DNA of 64,000 bases, taken from Sedimentimonas flavescens (GTDB lineage: Bacteria; Pseudomonadota; Alphaproteobacteria; Rhodobacterales; Rhodobacteraceae). Below, piece after piece: positions 40,257 through 49,261 of the stretch; the first letter of the stretch is position 1; each line of letters begins with the position of its first letter. Made by a program: the position numbers and the translations under genes. The stretch spans positions 1 through 64,000 of the forward strand of contig NZ_JAHVAI010000009.1 of the NCBI RefSeq assembly GCF_019264375.1, written 5' to 3'. The notes under the pieces are model-generated. The model made no database searches, was not told where the DNA came from, and worked only from the letters and a program-made list of their open reading frames with translations.

Positions 40257-41086
40257 AGCAGTGCCGCAAGCCCGGCGCGGTAATCGGGGTAGAGCAGGCT
40301 AACGCCAAGCTCCTGCTTGATCCGGTCGTTCCGGCAGCGCTTCGATTCCGCGTAGAAGCTGCGGGCCATCGGGCTCATGGTGGCCTCGTCATAGGGCACC
40401 ATGGGCGGCTCGGGCAGGTTCAGCATCGCGGCGGCTAGGCTGAGCACGTCTTCGGGCGGCGCGGGCTCATCGTCGCAGACGTTGTAGATGCGCCCCGGAT
40501 CGGGTCGCGCGATCGAGGCTGCCAGCACCCGCGCGATGTCAGTGACATGGATGCGCGAGAAGACCTGACCCGGTTTGACGATGCGCCGCGCGGTGCCGGC
40601 GCGCACCTTGGCGAAGGGGCCACGGCCGGGGCCATAGATGCCCGCAAGGCGGAAGATGTGCGGGTTGAGGCCAGGCACCGCAAGCCATTCGGCCTCGGCC
40701 AGAACACGCGCCTGACCGCGCTTGGTGGCGGGGGTGAGGGCGGTGTCCTCATCGACCCACTCGCCGCCATGATCGCCATAGACGCCCACGGTCGAGAGAT
40801 ACCCGGCCCATTTCAGATGCGGCGCGGCGGCGGCGATCTCGGCACCATGGGCGCGCAGCACCGGGTCGCCATCGTCATCGGGGGCGACCGAGGTCAGCAG
40901 ATGCGTGACCTCGGACAGGGGCAGGGGGTCACCCGGCCAGATCAGGGCCTCGATGCCCGTGGCGCGCAGGGCCTCGGCCTTCTCTGCGCTGCGGGTGGTG
41001 CCGATGATGCGCCAGCCCTGCGGCAGCAGGATCTTGGCCAGTTCCTGCGCGGAATAGCCGTGGCCGATGCTCAGAAGGGTTTTCAT
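40244..41086 (-). CDS. NAD(P)-dependent epimerase/dehydratase family protein
   Basis: The 280-residue protein has a Rossmann N-terminus (LLSIGHGYSAQELAKIL) and YeeZ-like SDR features: LSTVGVYGDHGG, then a LRLAGIYGPGRGPF-type region and an NVCDDEP motif. The family includes nucleotide-sugar epimerases and NADH-flavin reductases; the glycine motif is atypical (GHGYSA) and the substrate is unknown. Its ATG overlaps the stop of the upstream SelT/W/H-like gene as ATGA, so the two are coupled. Confidence 0.83.
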   Translation of the reverse strand: MKTLLSIGHGYSAQELAKILLPQGWRIIGTTRSAEKAEALRATGIEALIWPGDPLPLSEVTHLLTSVAPDDDGDPVLRAHGAEIAAAAPHLKWAGYLSTVGVYGDHGGEWVDEDTALTPATKRGQARVLAEAEWLAVPGLNPHIFRLAGIYGPGRGPFAKVRAGTARRIVKPGQVFSRIHVTDIARVLAASIARPDPGRIYNVCDDEPAPPEDVLSLAAAMLNLPEPPMVPYDEATMSPMARSFYAESKRCRNDRIKQELGVSLLYPDYRAGLAALLQAG

Positions 41087-41376
41087 GCGCCGCTCCGGTC
41101 GATGTGGCCCAGGTCGCGGTCGGGTTCGATCACGTCGCGCAGGCGTTTCTTGAGTTCTTTCGCATCGGGAAAACCGCCGTCGCGCTTGCGCTCCCACAGA
41201 AGGGTCCCATCGACCGAGACCTCGAAGGCGCCGCCATGGCCGGGGACAATGGTCACTCCGCCAAGGTCTTCGCCGAAGGTCGAGAGCAGCTCCTGCGCCA
41301 TCCATCCGGCGCGCAAAAGCCAGTTGCAGCCGGTGCAATAGGTGATCGTGACGAGCGGTTTCGATGCATGTTCCAT
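41083..41376 (-). CDS. SelT/SelW/SelH (Rdx)-family protein with CxxC
   Basis: The 97-residue protein has the Rdx motif YCTGCNWLLRAGWMAQELL, a CxxC where eukaryotic homologues have CxxU, then the GxFEV strand and helical end (PDAKELKKRLRDVI). The family has a thioredoxin-like fold and a poorly defined redox role. Here the position is a Cys codon and no selenocysteine insertion is needed. It is coupled to the downstream epimerase. Confidence 0.88.
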   Translation of the reverse strand: MEHASKPLVTITYCTGCNWLLRAGWMAQELLSTFGEDLGGVTIVPGHGGAFEVSVDGTLLWERKRDGGFPDAKELKKRLRDVIEPDRDLGHIDRSGA

Positions 41377-41451
41377 GGCCTACTGATAGCGCGCCAAGCC
41401 GGTCATAACAACGTCACTTGCAAGCCTTCGAACTCAGTGGCACCCTGAGCC

Positions 41452-43254
41452 ATGGAACATAAAAACACTTTGAAAACATGGCCCGAGGCCGCGCCGCGTC
41501 TGATTGCCGTCGCCGCGGGTCGGGAGGCCGCCGACCTTGTGATCCGGGGCGGCAAATGGGTCAACGTCCATACGCGTGAGGTTCTGGAGGGCTACGACAT
41601 CGCCGTGGCTGAGGGACGCTTTGCCGCCATCGCGCCCGATCTGTCGGTCAATATCGGCCCGCAGACCGAGGTGATCGAGGCCAATGGCCGCTACATGATC
41701 CCCGGCCTTGTCGATGGGCATATGCATATCGAGAGCGGGATGCTTACCCCCGCCGAATTTGCAGCCGCCGTGATCCCGCATGGCACCACGACCATGTTCA
41801 CCGACCCGCATGAGATCGCCAATGTGCTTGGCCTTGCGGGCGTGCGGATGATGCATGACGAGGCGGCTTTGCAACCCGTCAACATCTTCACTCAGATGCC
41901 CTCCTGCGCGCCCTCGGCGCCGGGGCTTGAAACCACGGGTTACGAGATCACCCCCGAGGATGTGGCCGAGGCGATGACATGGCCCGGCATCATCGGTCTG
42001 GGCGAGATGATGAATTTCCCCGGCGTGATCCATGCCGACCCGAAGATGCTGGCCGAGATCGCGGCGACGCAAAACGCGGGGAAAACCGTCGGCGGGCATT
42101 ACGCCAGCCCCGATCTGGGCGGGCCGTTCCGGGCCTATGTCGCGGGCGGCCCGGCGGATGACCACGAGGGCACCTGCGAGGCCGATGCGATTGCGCGGGT
42201 GCGGATGGGTATGCGCTCGATGATGCGGCTGGGGTCCGCGTGGTATGACGTGAAGACGCAGATCACTGCGGTCACTGAAAAGGGCCTTGATCCGCGCAAC
42301 TTCATCCTGTGCACCGATGATTGCCACTCGGGCACGCTGGTCAATGACGGGCATATGAACCGCGTCTATCGCCATGCGGTTGACTGCGGCGCTGACCCGC
42401 TGGTGGCGCTGCAGATGTGCACGATCAACACCGCCACCCATTTCGGGCTGGAGCGGGAGTTGGGTTCCATCGCGCCCGGGCGGCGTGCCGATCTGATCCT
42501 GACCTCGGATCTTGTCACCCTGCCGGTCGAGCAGGTGATCGCGCGCGGGCGTACCGTGGCGATGGATGGCAAGATCACCGTCGACTGCCCGCATTACAAC
42601 TGGCCCGAGGCCGCGCGTCAGACCGTGCATCTGGGCAAGGAACTGGTGGCCGATGATTTCGTCATCACCGCCCCCGAGGGCGCCAATACCGTCACCGCCC
42701 GCGTGATCGGCGTGGTTGAGAACCAAGCCCCCACCAAGGCGCTGACCGCCGAGCTTTCGGTGCTCGATGGCCGCGTCAATGGCGATCCTGCGCAGGACAT
42801 CGCGCAGATCGCGCTGGTTGAGCGGCATCGCGGCACCGGCGGCGTGGTCAATGGTTTTGTCTCGGGCTTCGGTTACAAGGGCCGCATGGCCATGGGTTCA
42901 ACCGTGGCGCATGACAGCCATCACATGATCGTTGTTGGCACCGACCGCGAGATGATGGCTGCCTGCGCCAATCGTCTGGGCGAGATGGGCGGCGGGATCA
43001 GCGTCTGGAAGGACGGGGCCGAGATTGCCTCGGTTCCGCTGCCGATCGCGGGGCTGATGTCGGACGACCCGGCCGCCACCGTGGCCGAACGTGCCTCGCG
43101 CATGGTCGAGGCGATGGCCGAATGCGGCTGCACGCTGAACAATGCCTATATGCAGCACTCGCTTCTGGCGCTGGTGGTGATCCCGGAGATTCGCATCTCC
43201 GACCTCGGGCTCGTCGATGTGACGCGGTTCGAACTGACGGAGCTTTTCGAATGA
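41452..43254 (+). CDS. ade: Adenine deaminase
   Basis: Adenine deaminase converts adenine to hypoxanthine. The 600-residue protein has the amidohydrolase metal site GLVDGHMHIESGMLTPAEF, HGTTTMFTDPHEIANV, and the C-terminal extension typical of the AdeC family (GVVNGFVSGFGYKGRMAMGSTVAHDSHHMIVVG is represented by AMGSTVAHDSHH). Length fits E. coli AdeC (588). Its stop overlaps the amn start (ATGA). It is divergent from the SelT/W/H gene and needs Mn or Fe by analogy. Confidence 0.96.
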   Translation: MEHKNTLKTWPEAAPRLIAVAAGREAADLVIRGGKWVNVHTREVLEGYDIAVAEGRFAAIAPDLSVNIGPQTEVIEANGRYMIPGLVDGHMHIESGMLTPAEFAAAVIPHGTTTMFTDPHEIANVLGLAGVRMMHDEAALQPVNIFTQMPSCAPSAPGLETTGYEITPEDVAEAMTWPGIIGLGEMMNFPGVIHADPKMLAEIAATQNAGKTVGGHYASPDLGGPFRAYVAGGPADDHEGTCEADAIARVRMGMRSMMRLGSAWYDVKTQITAVTEKGLDPRNFILCTDDCHSGTLVNDGHMNRVYRHAVDCGADPLVALQMCTINTATHFGLERELGSIAPGRRADLILTSDLVTLPVEQVIARGRTVAMDGKITVDCPHYNWPEAARQTVHLGKELVADDFVITAPEGANTVTARVIGVVENQAPTKALTAELSVLDGRVNGDPAQDIAQIALVERHRGTGGVVNGFVSGFGYKGRMAMGSTVAHDSHHMIVVGTDREMMAACANRLGEMGGGISVWKDGAEIASVPLPIAGLMSDDPAATVAERASRMVEAMAECGCTLNNAYMQHSLLALVVIPEIRISDLGLVDVTRFELTELFE

Positions 43255-44726
43255 ATGAACCGCTGACCACCCTGACCCCGCATACGCATGAGCCCGAGCT
43301 GTTCACCGATGCCGCTGAGGCCGTGGCGCGTCTTGAGGCGCTTTATGCCGAGGCGACCGGCTTCTTGCTGCAAAAGTTCAACGAGACGTTGAACGCGGGC
43401 CGCCCAAGTGCGCGCTTCCGCGCCTTCTACCCAGAGGTGCGGGTTTCAGTGGCCTCTCATACCAAGGCCGACAGCCGCCTGAGTTTCGGCCATGTCGCGC
43501 TGCCGGGAACATTTGCGGCCACGATCACCCGGCCCGACCTATTCCGCAACTACCTGACGCAGCAACTGGGCCTGTTGATCCGTAACCACGGCGTGCCGGT
43601 GCATGTGGGTATCTCGGCCACGCCGATCCCGGTGCATTTCGCGGTGGCCGCCCACCCCGAGGTGAGCGTGCCGCAGGAGGGCGTTCTGGATTTCAGCCTG
43701 CGCGATGTCTTCGATGTGCCGGATCTGGCCAATATGAACGACGATATCGTCAACGGCATGGCCGGGCCGAACCCGGACGGCTCTGGGCATCTGGCGCCCT
43801 TCACCGCGCAGCGGGTCGATTACTCGCTCGCGCGGTTGCAGCACTATACCTCGACCGCGGCCGAGCATTTCCAGAACCACGTGCTGTTCACGAACTACCA
43901 GTTCTATGTCGATGAGTTCGAGAAGGTCGCGCGCAACATGCTGGCCGATCCGACCTCGGGCTATGAGGCTTTCGTGGCGCCGGGCAATGCGCAGATCACG
44001 GCGCCCGACGGGGTCATCCCGCATCTTGCGAAGATGCCGCAGATGCCCGCCTATCACCTCAAGCGCGCCGATGGGAACGGGATCACGCTGGTCAATATCG
44101 GGGTGGGGCCGTCGAACGCCAAGACCGCGACAGACCATATCGCCGTGCTGCGGCCCCATGCCTGGCTGATGGTTGGTCACTGCGCGGGGCTGCGCAATTC
44201 GCAATCCCTGGGCGATTTCGTCCTGGCCCATGCCTATCTGCGCGAGGATCACGTTCTCGACGATGACCTGCCCGTCTGGGTGCCGATCCCGGCGCTGGCC
44301 GAGATCCAGATCGCCCTGCAGGAAGCTGTGGCCGAGGTCACCCGGCTGGAGGGATATGAGCTCAAGCGCATCATGCGCACCGGCACCGTGGCCACCATCG
44401 ACAACCGCAACTGGGAGCTGCGCGACCAGTCCGGCCCGGTGCATCGCCTCAGCCAGAGCCGGGCTGTCGCGCTCGATATGGAAAGCGCCACGATCGCGGC
44501 GAACGGGTTTCGCTTCCGTGTGCCCTACGGCACGCTTCTGTGCGTTTCTGACAAGCCGTTGCATGGCGAGTTGAAGCTGCCCGGCATGGCGACCGAGTTC
44601 TATCGCACCCAGGTGGCCAATCATTTGCAGATTGGCATAAGGGCAATGGAAAAGCTGCGACAGATGCCGCTGGAGCGTATTCACAGCCGGAAATTGCGTA
44701 GCTTCGAGGAAACAGCCTTCCTGTGA
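43251..44726 (+). CDS. amn: AMP nucleosidase
   Basis: AMP nucleosidase cleaves AMP to adenine and ribose 5-phosphate. The 491-residue protein has the family N-terminal domain and the C-terminal nucleoside-phosphorylase-like core with MVGHCAGLRNSQSLGDFVLAH and the FRVPYGTLLCVSDKPLHGE segment. E. coli Amn has 484 residues. Translation is probably coupled to ade through the ATGA overlap; together they route AMP to hypoxanthine. The earlier in-frame start at 43122 lies inside ade. Confidence 0.95.
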   Translation: MNEPLTTLTPHTHEPELFTDAAEAVARLEALYAEATGFLLQKFNETLNAGRPSARFRAFYPEVRVSVASHTKADSRLSFGHVALPGTFAATITRPDLFRNYLTQQLGLLIRNHGVPVHVGISATPIPVHFAVAAHPEVSVPQEGVLDFSLRDVFDVPDLANMNDDIVNGMAGPNPDGSGHLAPFTAQRVDYSLARLQHYTSTAAEHFQNHVLFTNYQFYVDEFEKVARNMLADPTSGYEAFVAPGNAQITAPDGVIPHLAKMPQMPAYHLKRADGNGITLVNIGVGPSNAKTATDHIAVLRPHAWLMVGHCAGLRNSQSLGDFVLAHAYLREDHVLDDDLPVWVPIPALAEIQIALQEAVAEVTRLEGYELKRIMRTGTVATIDNRNWELRDQSGPVHRLSQSRAVALDMESATIAANGFRFRVPYGTLLCVSDKPLHGELKLPGMATEFYRTQVANHLQIGIRAMEKLRQMPLERIHSRKLRSFEETAFL

Positions 44727-44774
44727 CGCAACGCCGCCTTTGCCGGAAAACCCGTGGATAAAGGCGAAAAAGGC

Positions 44775-44803
44775 TTGCCTTGCCCTGAAAAAGCGTGTGT
44801 TAG
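44775..44803 (+). promoter_or_regulatory. Candidate promoter of the HU gene
   Basis: TTGCCT (44775-44780), a 17-base spacer and TGTTAG (44798-44803) lie in the 148-base gap after amn. The leader would be about 65 bases and contains GAGAGGAAAAG before the ATG. Confidence 0.35.
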
Positions 44804-44874
44804 GGGCGAACGAAGCCGTGTAACGCGGCCTGAAATTGACCCCGCAACAATCGGGGCGCATGAGAGGAAAAGCA

Positions 44875-45162
44875 ATGTCGAAACCGCTGACCAAGACCCA
44901 GCTGGTGGCCGCTCTGGCCGAAGTCATGGGCTCGGACAAGAAAACCGCCTCGGCCGCGCTGGACGCTGTTGCCGAAGTCGTCACCAAGGAAGTCGCCCAA
45001 GGCGGCGCCGTGACCCTGCCGGGTATCGGCAAGGTCTATTGCAAGGCCCGCCCCGAGCGTCAGGTCCGCAATCCGGCCACCGGTGAGACCAAGACCAAGG
45101 AAGCTGACAAGCAGGTCAAAGTCACCATCGCGAAGGCGCTGAAAGACAGCGTCAACGCCTGA
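44875..45162 (+). CDS. hup: HU-family DNA-binding protein
   Basis: The 95-residue protein is a histone-like HU/IHF-fold DNA-binding protein: MSKPLTKTQLVAALAEVMG, VTLPGIGKVYCKARPERQVRNPATGE with the beta-arm RNPATGE-type DNA-intercalating prolines, and a basic C-terminal helix. ATG 44875 has GAGAGGAAAAG upstream. The arm carries a Cys (VYCK) not usual in HU. It ends before an intrinsic terminator and is probably monocistronic. Confidence 0.92.
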   Translation: MSKPLTKTQLVAALAEVMGSDKKTASAALDAVAEVVTKEVAQGGAVTLPGIGKVYCKARPERQVRNPATGETKTKEADKQVKVTIAKALKDSVNA

Positions 45163-45202
45163 TCGGTTCGCTCCCCCTTGCGGGGGCCGCGCCATCCGAT
45201 AG

Positions 45203-45235
45203 GGTCGCCCTGCGAGCAGGGCGGCCTTTTTCTTT
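45203..45235 (+). terminator. Intrinsic terminator of the HU gene
   Basis: GTCGCCCTG and CAGGGCGGC form a nine-pair stem with one G-U pair, followed by CTTTTTCTTT. It lies 41 bases after the stop and just before the DMT permease. Confidence 0.75.
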
Positions 45236-45253
45236 GGCCGGGAAAGGAAGTTG

Positions 45254-46117
45254 ATGGATCTTCGCGCAATCGCAATGGGTCTGGCCTTCGCGCTGATGTG
45301 GTCCTCGGCCTTTACCTCTGCGCGGATGATCGTGGCCGATGCGCCGCCGCTGGCCTCGCTGGCGCTGCGCTTCATGATCTCTGGCCTGATCGGGGTGGGG
45401 ATCGCACTTGCGGCCGGGCAAAGCTGGCGGTTGAGCCGCGCGCAATGGCGCGCGACGCTGATCTTCGGGCTATGTCAGAACGCGCTCTATCTGGGCCTCA
45501 ACTTCGTAGCGATGCAATGGGTCGAGGCCTCTGTCGCCTCGATCATCGCCTCGACCATGCCCTTGATGGTGGCGGCCCTCGGCTGGGTCGTGTTCCGCGA
45601 CCGGGTACGGCCCTTGGGCGTTCTGGGCTTGGCGGCTGGCGTCGTGGGGGTCGCGATCATCATGGGCGCGCGCCTGTCGGGCGGCGTCGATCCGGTCGGC
45701 ATGGCGCTGTGCTTTGTCGCGGCGCTGGCGCTGTCGATTGCCACGCTCAGCGTGCGCGGCGCGGCTTCGGGCGGCAATGTGATGATGATCGTGGGCTTGC
45801 AGATGTTCGTGGGTTCAGCAGTGCTGGCCGTTGCCTCGGTCGGGCTGGAGACCTATGAGATCAACTGGACCCCGCGCCTACTTGGGGCCTTCGCCTATAC
45901 CACGCTGGTGCCGGGGGTTCTGGCAACCTGGATCTGGTTCCGTCTGGTCGGGCGGATCGGCGCGGTCAAGGCCGCGACCTTCCACTTCCTCAACCCGTTC
46001 TTCGGCGTGGCCATCGCCGCAGCCGTTCTGGGCGAACGGCTGGGCTGGCTCGATCTTGTCGGGGTCGCGGTGATCGCGGGTGGTATTCTCGCGGTGCAGC
46101 TGTCGAAACAGGCCTAG
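45254..46117 (+). CDS. DMT/EamA-family permease
   Basis: The 287-residue protein has ten hydrophobic segments in two EamA halves, with LMWSSAFTSARMIV at the start and the second-half FRLVGRIGAVKAATFHFLNPFFG that marks the family. Members export amino acids or small metabolites; the substrate is unassigned. ATG 45254 follows GGAAAGGAAG. It converges with the DUF4202 gene, overlapping by four bases. Confidence 0.88.
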   Translation: MDLRAIAMGLAFALMWSSAFTSARMIVADAPPLASLALRFMISGLIGVGIALAAGQSWRLSRAQWRATLIFGLCQNALYLGLNFVAMQWVEASVASIIASTMPLMVAALGWVVFRDRVRPLGVLGLAAGVVGVAIIMGARLSGGVDPVGMALCFVAALALSIATLSVRGAASGGNVMMIVGLQMFVGSAVLAVASVGLETYEINWTPRLLGAFAYTTLVPGVLATWIWFRLVGRIGAVKAATFHFLNPFFGVAIAAAVLGERLGWLDLVGVAVIAGGILAVQLSKQA

Positions 46118-46677
46118 TCGCGGAACGCGGTGGCGAAGGGTTCGGGCAGGTCGAACTCGGCCAGCGCACGGGCACGGCCTTCGGGCGACATCTTGCGCGC
46201 GGTCTTCTGCACGATTTTCAACAGTGCCCCGGGTTCTTGCGAGGGGGCGAAGGGGGCGAAGTAGTGCCGCACGAAGACAAAGCAGATCACGTCCTCAAGC
46301 GCCTGCACTTCGGCGTCGCGCTTGATGCCTTCCTTGCGCAGCATCTTCGCGGCCTGTTCGACGGCCTCCTCGTCATAGCCCGCTTCGCGCATGATGGAGG
46401 CCACGCGCTCCGCATGGCGCCGGCCCTGTTCGCGGCGCCAGTTCAGGTAGCCCTCGCGCCCTTCGGGAAAGTCCGAGCGCGGCAGCAGCCAGCGTTCGAT
46501 ATGCTGGCCGCGCGCGGCGATTTGCAGCGGTTCGGACGCATCGGGGAACAGCCGCGTCAGCTCGGCCGACATGCGCTGACCGTAAAGCAGCGCGGCTGGC
46601 TGGCTGGCCTCGATCGTCGGATCGGCGGAATTGGCGGCGTCGATGGCGCGAAGCGCGCGGGCGAGGGGCGTTGTCAT
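46114..46677 (-). CDS. DUF4202 protein
   Basis: The 187-residue, mostly helical protein matches DUF4202: ARALRAIDAANSADP at the start, AARGQHIERWLLPRSDFPEGREGYLNWR, and a late VICFVFVRHYFAPF. The function is unknown; the His/Glu pattern in the middle (QHIERW, RRHAERV) resembles an HD-like metal site, which is inference. ATG 46677 was chosen over 46716 by family start. Ribosome site weak. Confidence 0.8.
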   Translation of the reverse strand: MTTPLARALRAIDAANSADPTIEASQPAALLYGQRMSAELTRLFPDASEPLQIAARGQHIERWLLPRSDFPEGREGYLNWRREQGRRHAERVASIMREAGYDEEAVEQAAKMLRKEGIKRDAEVQALEDVICFVFVRHYFAPFAPSQEPGALLKIVQKTARKMSPEGRARALAEFDLPEPFATAFRD

Positions 46678-46754
46678 GGCGTTCCGGGGCTGATTTTCGT
46701 CAAGGCAAGGTTGCATGAATTCGTGGCAGGGTCCACGGCAAGAAGGAGAGGCAT

Positions 46755-47441
46755 ATGACAGGCTGGGCCGAGTTTCTGATCGCGGGGCTTATTTTCATGG
46801 CATCGCATGCGGTGCCTGCCAATCCGCGCATCAAGGGGCGGATCGTGGCGCTGCTGGGCCCGCGCGGTTGGGTCTGGGGATTCAGCCTGCTCTCGACCGG
46901 GCTTTTGTTCTGGGTGATCTTCGCCGCCGGCCGCGCGCCGTTTGTCGAGCTTTGGCCGCAGGCGGGCTGGATGCGTTGGTTGCTCAACATCGCCATGCCG
47001 CTTGCGGTCGTGCTCGGAACATTCGGCGTTGCCGCGCCCAACCCCTTTGCGTTCGAGGGGCGGGCCGATGGCTTCGACCCTGACCGCCCCGGCATCGCGG
47101 GCGTGGTGCGCCAGCCGCTTTTGTGGGCGCTGATCCTGTGGTCGGGCGCGCATCTGATCGCCAATGGCGATCTGTCCCATGCGATCCTGTTTGGCGTGTT
47201 CCTGGCCTTCTCGCTGATGGGCATGCGCGCGATGGAGGCTCGCAAGCGCCGCCTTTGGGGTGAGGCCGAGTGGGCGCGGCTGGCGGCAAACACCTCCGAC
47301 TGGCCGTTTCAGGCGCTGATCGCGGGGCGCTGGCGGCCCCGGCGGGGGCCGTCGCTCATGCGTCTTGGGCTGGCCGTGGTGCTCTGGGCGGGGATCTTCC
47401 ACCTGCACGCGCCGGTCATCGGGTTCTCGCCGCTGCCTTAA
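46755..47441 (+). CDS. NnrU-family membrane protein
   Basis: The 228-residue integral membrane protein has six hydrophobic segments and the NnrU features FMASHAVPANPRIKGRIVALLG near the start and ARKRRLWGEAEWARLAANTS after mid-length. NnrU is linked to denitrification in Rhodobacter, but homologues occur without denitrification genes and none is in this window. It starts behind GGAGAGG and overlaps the lytic transglycosylase stop by four bases, tail to tail. Confidence 0.88.
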   Translation: MTGWAEFLIAGLIFMASHAVPANPRIKGRIVALLGPRGWVWGFSLLSTGLLFWVIFAAGRAPFVELWPQAGWMRWLLNIAMPLAVVLGTFGVAAPNPFAFEGRADGFDPDRPGIAGVVRQPLLWALILWSGAHLIANGDLSHAILFGVFLAFSLMGMRAMEARKRRLWGEAEWARLAANTSDWPFQALIAGRWRPRRGPSLMRLGLAVVLWAGIFHLHAPVIGFSPLP

Positions 47442-48706
47442 CGCAGGGCGAGCAGCACCTCCATCGAGGCGTAACCGTCGGGCGCTTTGCCATTGGCACG
47501 CTGCCAGGCCATGATCGCGGCGATGGTGTTGGGGCCGATCTTGCCATCGGTGCCCTGCGTATCGAAGCCGCGCGCGGTCAGACGCTCTTGCAGCTCCTGC
47601 CGCTCGGCCGCGTTTAGCGCGCGCCCGTCGCGCGGCCAGGCCTGTGCGAAGGGGCCGTGGCCCTTCAGCCGGTCCGACAGATGGCCCACGCCGATCACAT
47701 AGGCATTGGCGTTGTTGTAGCGCGAGATCGCGGTGAAATTGCCAAAGATCATCAGCGCCGGCCCCTGCGCGCCCGCAGGCAGCAGGATTGAGGCCGACCC
47801 GTAATTCGGCACCCGTCCGCCATTCACAGACCGCACCCCAAGCGCCGCCCATTCGTCGGGCGATTTCTTCACCGTCTTGCCCGCGAGGTTGTAGTTGAAG
47901 CCCTGCGGCAGGCGCACCTCGACCCCCCAAGGCTGCCCTTTCGACCAGCCCGACCGCGCGAGATAGGCGGCGGTCGAGGCCAGCGCATCGGCCGGGTTCT
48001 CCGACCAGATATCGCGCTTGCCGTCGCCGGTGAAATCGACTGCGAAGGCAAGGTAGGACGTGGGGATGAACTGGGTATGGCCCATCGCCCCGGCCCAGGA
48101 GCCGGTCATGCGCCGCGCGTCGGTGTCGCCCGACTGGATGATCTGCAGTGCCGCGATGAACTGCTGCGCAAAGAAATTCCCGCGTCGCCCGTCATAGGCC
48201 AGCGTCGCCAGCGCCGGGATGATCAGCGTGCTGCCCCGGTTCTTGCCGAAGTTCGATTCCATCCCCCAGACCGCAACGACGACCTCCTTCTCGACGCCGT
48301 AGCGCGCCTCGATCTGGCGCAGCAGCGCTGCGTTTTCGGCCAGCGCCGCACGGCCGTTCTCGATGCGGGTGTCCGAGACCGCGCTGTCGAGATATTCCCA
48401 GATCGTCTTGGTGAACTCGGCCTGATTGCGGTCGCGTTCGATGACCTTGGGATTGTAGCGGATGTCTTGCGTGGCGCGCGCCCATGTTGCGTCTGAGATA
48501 CCCGCCGCCTTTGCGCGGGGCTTAAAACCCTCCAGCCAGTTTTCGAAACCGCGCTGAACGGCGGGGTCAACGGGGGGGATCTCGTCGATCATCTGGGCTC
48601 CTGCGCGCATCGCCGGGCGGGGCGAGGTCTCCAGCGGGCCGGCACAGGCCGACAGGGTGCTGAAGGCCAAAGCGGTGACGGTGGCAAGATTGACTGCTCG
48701 TTTCAT
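47438..48706 (-). CDS. MltB-family lytic murein transglycosylase with peptidoglycan-binding domain
   Basis: The 422-residue protein has a lipoprotein leader (LSAC lipobox near residue 21), then a SltB/MltB catalytic domain with the catalytic Glu in AVWGMESNFG and AGAMGHTQFIPTSY. A C-terminal peptidoglycan-binding repeat (LNAAERQELQERLTARGFDTQGTDGKIGPNT) follows. It cleaves the glycan strand, leaving anhydro ends. ATG 48706 gives MKRAVNLATV; the upstream in-frame text lacks signal features. Confidence 0.93.
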   Translation of the reverse strand: MKRAVNLATVTALAFSTLSACAGPLETSPRPAMRAGAQMIDEIPPVDPAVQRGFENWLEGFKPRAKAAGISDATWARATQDIRYNPKVIERDRNQAEFTKTIWEYLDSAVSDTRIENGRAALAENAALLRQIEARYGVEKEVVVAVWGMESNFGKNRGSTLIIPALATLAYDGRRGNFFAQQFIAALQIIQSGDTDARRMTGSWAGAMGHTQFIPTSYLAFAVDFTGDGKRDIWSENPADALASTAAYLARSGWSKGQPWGVEVRLPQGFNYNLAGKTVKKSPDEWAALGVRSVNGGRVPNYGSASILLPAGAQGPALMIFGNFTAISRYNNANAYVIGVGHLSDRLKGHGPFAQAWPRDGRALNAAERQELQERLTARGFDTQGTDGKIGPNTIAAIMAWQRANGKAPDGYASMEVLLALR

Positions 48707-48784
48707 GGCCTGCCTGCTATTGGTTGTTTTCAGGCAGTCTAGCAAATGCCACGGCAGGCGCAAATCGGCTTCGCGGCAAACCGC

Positions 48785-49138
48785 CTATTCGTTCTCGCCG
48801 TAGAAGGGTGTCATCTGCACCACGATCACCGAGTTTTCCTCAAGCGCGCGATCCATCAGGGCGCGTTCCTCGGGGTCGATCTCGTCGCCCTGTTTTTCGC
48901 GCTCGGCCAGCGTGCCGTAGCCGGTGACATCGAGCGGTGCCATGTCGGCCAGCTTGAGGATAGCCACGGTCTCGCGCACGGCCTCGGCCTCGTCGACGCC
49001 CGAGGCGTAGCACAGGATGCCCGCGCCGGTCGCGCCCTTGGGCAGACCGTCGCCCGCCTTGCGGCCAACCTCGACCAGCAGCGTGTAGACCTGCTGCGGG
49101 CGCTTCTCCTTGACGGGTTTTTCGGGCGTGTCGGTCAT
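48785..49138 (-). CDS. Conserved-type hypothetical protein, 117 residues
   Basis: I do not recognise this protein. ATG 49138 sits behind GGAG with seven-base spacing and gives MTDTPEKPVKEK; a longer reading to 49246 runs into the dapD terminator. The core alternates strands and helices (VYTLLVEVGRKAGDG, GAGILCYASGVDEAEAVRETVAIL, then NSVIVVQMTPFYG), suggesting a small ferredoxin-like alpha/beta fold. It is between dapD and the transglycosylase, separated from dapD by a terminator. Confidence 0.75.
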   Translation of the reverse strand: MTDTPEKPVKEKRPQQVYTLLVEVGRKAGDGLPKGATGAGILCYASGVDEAEAVRETVAILKLADMAPLDVTGYGTLAEREKQGDEIDPEERALMDRALEENSVIVVQMTPFYGENE

Positions 49139-49214
49139 GGCGGTCTCCGGGGGTTCTGCCTGTCCGGGGTCACCCGCCGGGCCGGTCATGTCAAGTTCTT
49201 CCGCGCCCTTCACG

Positions 49215-49242
49215 CAAAAGGCCCGCCGCGAGGGCGGGCCTT
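49215..49242 (-). terminator. Intrinsic terminator of dapD
   Basis: AAGGCCCGCC (49218-49227) pairs with GGCGGGCCTT (49233-49242); on the minus strand TTTTGCG follows. It lies 20 bases past the dapD stop. Confidence 0.8.
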
Positions 49243-49261
49243 GCATGGGGTGCGCTGGCGA

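Noticed and set aside
46755-47441. Denitrification cluster around nnrU
   Set aside because: No nir, nor, nos or nap gene is present in the window.
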